Shown piece by piece: positions 1-5,384 of a stretch of DNA of 5,384 nt; position 1 is the first letter of the stretch, and each line of letters starts with the position of its first letter. The translations under genes and the position numbers were made by a program. Source of the stretch: Globobulimina sp. (lineage: Eukaryota; Foraminifera; Rotaliida); assembly GCA_003354225.1 (NCBI GenBank), contig PIVH01000603.1, positions 1-5,384 of the forward strand. The letters are read 5' to 3'. Under the pieces are notes generated by a model. It did no database searches. It saw only the letters and a list, made by a program, of their open reading frames with translations, and was not told where the DNA came from.

Positions 1-2
1 CA

Positions 3-3000
3 ACTCCCATTATATTCAGTTCCAACACTGAGATTACAATGAATAATAATAATTTTCTTGGCAATGCACCGATTGAGTGCACGGATGGTGGCAAAATATC
101 TATTTATCAGTCCACATTTAATAATAATAATTATTTGCTGTCTCCGCCAGCCATTTGTGGTGCGCTGTATGTTCGGAACAATGTGAATGTGTTTATTGAT
201 GATGTCGATTTCATGAATTACACGCAATCATTTTTATGTTTATCCGATTTGAATATGGTGAATATCACAAACAGTCGGTTTGAGCACTCCAAAGCCAGTG
301 ATTCTGGCATAAATATCTCAAATAGTTCGAGCTGGATCAAATTATCGACGTTCAGCCACTTCCAAGAAACGGGTATTTATGGAGTTGGACAAGACACAAA
401 TCTGAATATTTTTGATTGCAATTTTTCGAATATTAATGATATGGCGTTGTCTGTCGATGGTTGTGACAATGTTCAGATAGTTAATACGGATTTTGATCAA
501 TGCCAATCAAAGAATAACGGCGGTTCACTGGCTTCATATTCCACCAATACAATGACCATAATTAATGCACAATTTTCCAATGATAAGGCAATGAATAATG
601 GCGGCTCCATTTATATGATCGACACTTCGTTGACTATGACCGACAGCAAATTGGCACAGTGCACTGCAGATAATAATGGAGGCTGCATTTATATGGATAC
701 GAATTCATTCATCTCTATGACAAACATCGTGTTTACGAATGGCAAGGCAATGAATGGCGGCTGTTTGTATGTGAATGAGTTGAATAACAATGTGCTTTTC
801 ACCAATTTAACCACAAAATCGTGCTTTGCGCATAACAGTGGCGGCGATATGTATGTGTCCATATTGAATGACAAAACATTATCCATTTATGATTATAATT
901 CGTTTGATTCGTTCACAAATTCGAGTGCCGCCATTATGTATATTGTCGGTGACAAATCGAATGCATTGATATCGAGTGTAAATATCGAAAATATCAATAT
1001 TAAATCAACGAATATATTGTCGAGCACGAGTTACTATGTAAAGGATGGCATTTATCTGTTAAATTTGAACGCGTTTCTCAAGAATTTGGCGATTAATAAT
1101 AACAATGATATCAGTAATGGCAGCATAATAGTTTGGGAGCGAGACGATGCCGCCATATTGGTGCGAGACTATAAGATTGAAATAAATTCTTCCAATTTTA
1201 CCTCCAACCAAATAACCTCCATTTCCATCGTCAACATTGCAAACGGAGATGAGTTGTATTTATTTAATAATCGATTTGAAAATATCCATTCCTATGCGAC
1301 CTCCGTTCAATATCTCGACTCAAATCAGACGAGAATGCGTTTTGTGGACAATATTTATCAAAATAATGATGATTCAGTGACAAACAAGGCATTAATTCAA
1401 ATTAATCCTGAAAATTATGTCTGTTCCGCCGATTATGAAACAAATGGTTTTATCGTTTTCTTGCATAACAACGATTTTACAAACAATAATATTCGGCCAT
1501 TTGTCGACATCGCCTGTTTAAATGTGCAATTTACGCAAATGCAGGTAAATAATAACAATTTCTCCGCTCTCTATCCATTTCTAATCAATTCCGAATGGAT
1601 GAAAATTAGCATTCAAGAATCCACCTTTTCGGACAACAAAGAAAACCTATTTATCACCACAGATTACACAATATTTGAGTTTCGAAATTCTGTCATCACT
1701 TTGCACGAATCTATGATGGCGAACTTTAATTTGAGTGATACTGTTTGGACAAATATAAATATTACAAATTCAATATCAACGGCGGACCCATTTATTTTAA
1801 TGGCATCCACAAAAAGCAATTTATCCCACGTACGGTTTGAGGACAATTTAGCAACGATTATTGATGCAGATTATGGTGCCATTGATTTGGTGGATGTTGC
1901 TTTGATAAATAATGCAATTAATACTAATCCGTATTTACTGGATTTGCAATATGCCAATGTGTCGGTAAAAAGGACCAGATTCAAAGAGAATTACTGTGGC
2001 TATGGTGTGGATGACAGTTGTTTGCGAACACAAAATTGTTTTATGACTATGGTGTCGTCGCAATTCGAAGGGAATAACGGCACAAATATCTGGAATGTGG
2101 AAGAGACGGATTTGTTTGTTGGAGATAGCACCGTTTATAACGAGAATGGCAACGCCTTTATGTATATTAGCAACAATTTCACCTCAACCAATTTGATACA
2201 AATTGCAAACAGTAACATGTCGTCTTCTTATTTGGATTTCATATTTTGTATTGATGGCATTTTTGATGCTGCACTGAATGCTAACTATAATAATAAGGGT
2301 TCCTCTCTGTTGTTGGACAATATGCGATTTCGTCGGATCCAGTCTGCGGTGATCAAAGCGGACTATTATTTGAATGTAAATGTTTCGGACAGCTTGTTTA
2401 CGACAACTGCATTAAAGGTGCGATTATTGGATGTGAACAGTGATTCGGTTACCTCTTTGATCAAATTCACGAGGAACACATTCAAAGAGTATTCCGACCA
2501 TTTTGCGGAGGAATACCTGTTTTCTGTTCGCAACAATCAGTACAATCCGGTCATCTTCATCTTAGACAACAACATATTTGATTGGCAAAGCATTAACATC
2601 ACCAAATACTATCTGATCACCAACGGCCCCGTTTCCGTGACCATCAAAAACCACACAACCAATGAGAATACGGGGCAGTTCGCCAACATCGTGGATCCCA
2701 AATACATTCTCATCAAAAACCATAGGTTTGGTCCCGACTTCGACGATTATGCGGTTCATGTCACCCGACGCAATGTATCGAGTACGCCCTCTTCGCGCAT
2801 TGAAATTATTGATTCCATTTTTGAGCACAGCACCACTGACAAAGAAATGTGCCGCTTTTATAATATCCAGCCAATGGATGTGATCCTCATCAAAGGCACA
2901 ACATTCATCCATTCTTATTGCAGCATTTATTTTGGCGAAAGCGATGCAGTGAGCAGTAATTATTCGTTTGTCATTGAAAACTGTGAGTTTCGTAATTATT

Positions 3001-5384
3001 CGACGCATTCTTCCCTTTACATCGCTGATATTGCGGAGAATGACTTGTTTACAATGCAGAATCGGAGCGAAATGTTATTGAAAAATAATTTATTCCGATA
3101 TCATAATGGTCCCTCGGCCGTAATCGATATGAAATTGGTGGCAAACAATAATAATAATTATCAAAAGCACCGAATCTCCTTTTTAAACAACAACCGATTT
3201 GTGGACAATACGGTGGATGACGTGATCTATTATCAAAGCGGCATAGCCACACAAAACAAGCAAGCATTCAATGCAAGTTATCCCGTCTCCATTTCCTCCA
3301 TTTATCTCTCAGATGTTGTGTTTGCGGACAATAATATTAATTATGTGGTGAATGCAAAGAATTATGGCATTCAACCCATTGTAGAGATTAATTTGGCGAC
3401 TTTTACCAACAATAATTTGGCGAATGCTATTATTATATTAGATTATGCCTCCTTTTATTTTGCAAACTCAGTGATTACGCATCATTTATTAGTGATTGAT
3501 GGCGTTAATCCAATCAATATCGCAACAAATAACGTCCATGTCAACAATACGCAATTCCTCAAATTGTATGACAACCGAAACGAGAATATCTTTGAAAAGA
3601 TGTTGATCGAATCCTCCATCTTTTCCTCGCATAGAAAGAGTTGGTTTATGTATCTGACGCCATTCGATTCCATTTCCATTACAAACAGCCAGTTCATGGA
3701 CGCCTCCGTCATAATCTATTGCAACAATGACAACATTTCTCCTTCTTCGGTCGCACCAAATATCGACATTTTGTCCACCAATTTCTCGCAATTCACAAAC
3801 CGCAACGCATTATATATCAATTCGAATAATTCCAACTGGTTTCCAAATATTACCGTGGCGCAATCGCAAATATTTGACAATGTCAACTCCAACCAAAGCA
3901 ACGCATTAATTACAATCTACAATGAAAATGTCAACAAAATGTATCCATCCATTCTGGCATTCAGTCAATGCTCCTTTGATAAGAATGAATTTATATTTAC
4001 AATTATCGAAAATAATGAAAACTCAGTGTTTGCCTTTTCCGATTGCAATTTCACAAACAATCATGAAAACATTTTGTATTATATACCGCCGTCATCCTCT
4101 GCGTTGACTGAGACATTCACCAATTTCGAATTTAATAATTGCATTTGGAGCAACAACGAGGCGGTCTCTCAAAGCCATTCATTGCTGCAATTCACAAACA
4201 ATAATATTTGCGATCGAAGCCGGTCGAATGTATTTAATATCAATGCGTCTCCGTTTGGTTTAACAATCTCAGGCAACACATTTGTGGACAATAACTATTA
4301 TGAGGATGGCTTATTGAATGCGTATTGCATAATTATTAAGATTGAGGCCAGTTCGTTTGAGGCGAATGCCAATAAATTGCTGCAATTGTTGGATTCGGAT
4401 ATTTTAATGCGAGATGGCGACATAGTGTCTCATGTTGGCGATGTAGCAAAGTCTGACATCAATTTGGATGCGTTGACCAATGCTTATTTTGATAATATTC
4501 TATTTTCCCACAATATTGAAAATGTCATCAACATTGTCTCAAACAACAACATGGTATTAACCAATTCCTCCATTCTCAACCATAGCGGCAATTTTCTACA
4601 TATTAATAGCCATTCCAGTGGGCCCTACTTCACCTTATTGAAAGATGTGAATTTCACAAATTCAGTGACCAATTCGAGCCAAAGTAAGAGTTTCATCTTT
4701 ATTGACAATGACAACTTATTCAACCAAAGCATCAAATTTCTGAATGTCAACTTTGCAGATAACATTGGCACAATATTTGATTCACAAACCTCTCTTTTAA
4801 CCAATGTCTCGAATTCCATCCAATGTCCAAGCAATCTGGAAACATATCGGAATGATGGAATTATTGAATTTGAAAATGTTGTGGTTCGCAATAATCGCAT
4901 TGCTGAGGTAAGTTCTTCTTTATTCTTTATTAAATTGCACAGAATCAAGTTTGTGGGCTTCCGCTTCGAATATAACCAATGTAATAATGACTGCATTTTA
5001 TCCCAATTCAGTGCATTGCAAATAATATCCGCCTCATTCCTCAACAATGTGATTGCCAGCAATAACGACAACATATTCTCTCTATATTCGACGCAATTAT
5101 GTATTGATGGTATTTCCGTCAATAATGACGATGCCAATGCATTTATTTCCATCTCCCCCAACAATTTGAGCACCGATCTGATTACAATCAATAATGCAAA
5201 CATTGAATCGGCTCATTTGGAATATTTTATTTATTTTGAGAACAATGTGGAAATGGTTCTGAATGCAATGAAAATAAGCAACATATCCTCATCGACCATC
5301 AAATGGGTCACCACCGCGCCAGTCACCAATATCAATCTCAATATTACACATTCTGTGTTTAAGACCACTGCGTTGGCGCTGCAA
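3..5384 (+). CDS. Giant Pmp-like parallel beta-helix repeat protein, internal fragment (both ends outside window)
   Basis: A single frame stays open for 1794 codons in AT-rich DNA (about 35% GC), where the other frames stop often, so coding is near certain. The product is Asn-, Ser-, Ile- and Phe-rich and consists of about 65-70 tandem repeats averaging 26 residues. Each repeat has an [S/N]-x-F-x-[N/D]-N phrase, and residues 173-310 add a GG-x-[I/L/M]-Y-[M/V] element. FxxN plus GGxI repeats define chlamydial Pmp-type beta-helix proteins; related repeats also occur in large protist proteins. A surface or secreted structural or adhesive role is inferred, not shown. No catalytic motif, hydrophobic membrane-length segment, signal peptide or C-terminal barrel is visible. 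The first ATG (nt 39) is probably not the start, because residues 1-12 already fit the repeat pattern. About 44 N-x-S/T sequons were counted by hand, no more than this composition predicts. I do not recognise a specific named gene. Confidence 0.9.
42..53 (+). repeat. (AAT)4 trinucleotide run encoding Asn14-17
   Basis: Four in-frame AAT codons follow the first ATG of the window. Similar in-frame runs at 120-131 and 3147-3158 show that the Asn stretches are partly microsatellite-like, and so could vary in length between alleles. Confidence 0.8.
120..131 (+). repeat. (AAT)4 trinucleotide run encoding Asn40-43
   Basis: Four in-frame AAT codons extend the F-N-N-N-N phrase of a degenerate coil. 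The run lies at the turn position after the F-centred strand, where length change would be best tolerated. Confidence 0.8.
579..617 (+). repeat. DNA-level repeat, copy 1 of the KAMN-GG coil core
   Basis: This stretch encodes N-D-K-A-M-N-N-G-G-S-I-Y-M. The 12-mer aaggcaatgaat at 585-596 recurs exactly at 744-755, which is 159 nt (53 codons) downstream and two coils away. The segment ggctccatttatatg at 603-617 recurs with one mismatch at 681-695, 78 nt (26 codons) downstream. Nucleotide identity retained at exact multiples of the coil length suggests tandem duplication within the gene rather than only selection on the protein. Confidence 0.7.
681..695 (+). repeat. DNA-level repeat of the GGxIYM core, next coil
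   Basis: The 15 bases encoding G-C-I-Y-M match 603-617 at 14 of 15 positions. The offset is 78 nt, exactly one 26-residue coil. The single difference changes Ser (tcc) to Cys (tgc) in the residue after Gly-Gly. Confidence 0.65.
738..773 (+). repeat. DNA-level repeat, copy 2 of the KAMN-GG coil core
   Basis: This stretch encodes N-G-K-A-M-N-G-G-C-L-Y-V and repeats the copy at 579-617, with aaggcaatgaat identical (744-755 against 585-596). It has one Asn codon (aat) fewer between the KAMN element and the Gly-Gly pair. Loss or gain of a single AAT codon is consistent with slippage in AAT-rich DNA. Confidence 0.7.
2581..2820 (+). other. GC-richer coding patch within the repeat gene
   Basis: By hand count these 240 bases hold about 108 G or C (45%), against roughly one third in a comparison line such as 3301-3360. 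Codons ending in C are common here (atc, acc, aac, gtc, ccc). The frame stays open (about residues 861-940). In this patch the F-x-N-N ladder is weak: after IFDW the protein reads through KYYLITNGPVSVTIKN and FGPDFDDY, with more Pro, Gly and charged residues than elsewhere. It may be a loop-out or a small inserted domain in the beta-helix, or a conversion tract from another family member. No known domain was recognised. Confidence 0.5.
3144..3158 (+). repeat. AAC(AAT)4 run encoding Asn1048-1052
   Basis: One AAC and four AAT codons encode five consecutive Asn, followed by Tyr. It is the longest homopolymeric Asn run in the window and lies in a loop between two coil phrases (LFRYHN and RFVDN). 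Confidence 0.8.

Larger units (their letters stand above)
3..467 (+). repeat. Degenerate beta-helix coils upstream of the GG cluster (residues 1-154)
   Basis: This part of the reading frame holds about six loosely conserved coils. F-centred phrases include TFNNNN (F39), DFMN, RFEHS, TFSHF and NFSN. The position equivalent to GG is only partly kept: CGALYV at residues 52-57, SGINIS at 101-106, TGIYGV at 123-128 and MALSVD at 147-152. These lie about 22-27 residues apart and run in register into the clear cluster at residue 173. The first visible residues (PIIFSSNTEIT) also fit a coil, so the repeat domain probably begins before the window. The assignment to a beta-helix fold is an inference from the spacing and the neighbouring better repeats. 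Confidence 0.65.
468..950 (+). repeat. Pmp-like GG/FxxN repeat cluster, six coils (residues 156-316)
   Basis: Five Gly-Gly pairs fall at residues 173, 200, 226, 252 and 280 (spacings 27, 26, 26, 28). Their contexts are GGSLAS, GGSIYM, GGCIYM, GGCLYV and GGDMYV. A decayed sixth copy, AAIMYI, sits at 309-314. The first, second and fourth are preceded by F-x-[N/Q/D]-type phrases (DFDQC, QFSND, VFTNG); the third has LAQC, and the fifth has no F in this slot. This matches the alternating FxxN and GGA[I/L/V] tetrapeptides known from chlamydial Pmp passenger domains, where each pair makes about one turn of a right-handed beta-helix. Coils alternate: the first, third and fifth carry Cys six residues before GG (C167, C220, C274), while the second and fourth carry K-A-M-N before GG. 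The family call is moderately strong; the exact biological role is unknown. Confidence 0.75.
951..5384 (+). repeat. Long ladder of diverged F-x-[N/D]-N coils without the GG element (residues 317-1794)
   Basis: The Gly-Gly element is absent here, but aromatic-centred phrases keep recurring at coil-like spacing. Examples are NFTSN (F399), RFEN (F425), RFVDN (F447), FTNNN (F492), NFSA (F520), TFSDN (F542), RFEDN (F612), RFKEN (F660) and QFEGN (F688). Later ones are NFTNN (F1350), EFNN (F1377), FTNNN (F1397), TFVDNN (F1427) and SFEAN (F1452). Between them lie short alternating hydrophobic stretches such as IFSLYS or LLQFTN, as expected for stacked strands. Spacings of 20-30 residues suggest variable turn loops. 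The stretch is best read as a continuation of the same beta-helix, with the repeat consensus relaxed. The fold is inferred from pattern only. Confidence 0.6.

Noticed and set aside
39-41. ATG as the start codon of the gene
   Set aside because: The frame is open upstream to nt 3 and those residues already fit the coil pattern. What follows is Asn-rich and not a signal peptide, so the ATG is more likely an internal Met.
1545-1609. Possible intron CAG/GTAAAT to ATTAG
   Set aside because: The length is 65 nt, which would break the frame. The unspliced sequence encodes a good coil phrase (NNNNFSALYPFLIN), and the acceptor is weak.
2562-3008. Minus-strand open frame of 148 codons
   Set aside because: It overlaps the GC-richer patch, where stop triplets are rarer in all frames. 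The plus-strand frame continues through it with recognisable coil phrases on both sides, so it is a shadow.
4908-4942. 35-nt intron using the TTGCACAG acceptor
   Set aside because: Removing it shifts the frame, giving a stop about ten codons later, while the unspliced frame stays open to the end of the window and keeps the repeat. The 42-nt in-frame alternative is kept as a finding only.
4625-5203. Minus-strand open frame of 192 codons
   Set aside because: It lies wholly inside the strongly repeat-patterned plus-strand coding frame, resembles no known family, and is explained by the skewed codon use opposite it.
3-5384. Enrichment of N-glycosylation sequons as proof of secretion
   Set aside because: About 44 N-x-S/T sites were counted by hand, but with Asn near 17% and Ser+Thr near 18% chance predicts around 50, so there is no enrichment.
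1-5384. CRISPR array, transposon, tRNA or rRNA genes
   Set aside because: Repeats are protein-coding, diverged and in frame. No evenly spaced identical repeats, terminal inverted repeats, transposase motifs or RNA-gene folds were seen.

Overview
The window is one uninterrupted plus-strand reading frame, frame 3, running from nucleotide 3 to the last base (1794 sense codons, no in-frame stop). Codon n begins at nucleotide 3n, and residue numbers below use that rule. Neither the true start nor the stop is inside the window, so this is an internal piece of a larger gene. The encoded part alone is roughly 200 kDa. It is Asn-rich (about one residue in six), with much Ser, Thr, Ile and Phe and little Pro or Trp.

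The protein is built from short repeats of about 20-30 residues, most often near 26. Each carries a phrase like [S/N]-x-F-x-[N/D]-N. Early in the window each repeat also carries a Gly-Gly element followed by I/L/M-Y-M/V. This pairing of FxxN and GGxI is the signature of chlamydial polymorphic membrane protein (Pmp)-type repeats, which are known to fold as right-handed parallel beta-helices. The best reading is a giant extracellular or cell-surface beta-helix protein, but that is an inference from family resemblance. No signal peptide, membrane anchor or autotransporter barrel is visible.

Layout: residues 1-154 hold degenerate coils. Residues 156-316 hold the clearest Pmp-like cluster, with GG at 173, 200, 226, 252 and 280 and a decayed sixth copy at 309-310. 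Inside this cluster the coils alternate between two types, giving a two-coil unit of about 53 residues. From residue 317 to the end the GG element is lost, but the F-x-[N/D]-N ladder continues. A patch at about 2581-2820 is clearly GC-richer than its surroundings (about 45% against about one third), and there the ladder weakens.

The organism cannot be fixed. GC near 35%, a very long intron-free frame, AAT-codon runs and Asn-rich Pmp-like repeats would suit an AT-rich protist, but a bacterium with giant surface proteins is not excluded. Gln is encoded only by CAA/CAG and no TAA, TAG or TGA occurs in frame across 1794 codons, which argues against ciliate codes that reassign TAA/TAG to Gln. No second gene, RNA gene, promoter, terminator, mobile element or CRISPR array is visible.
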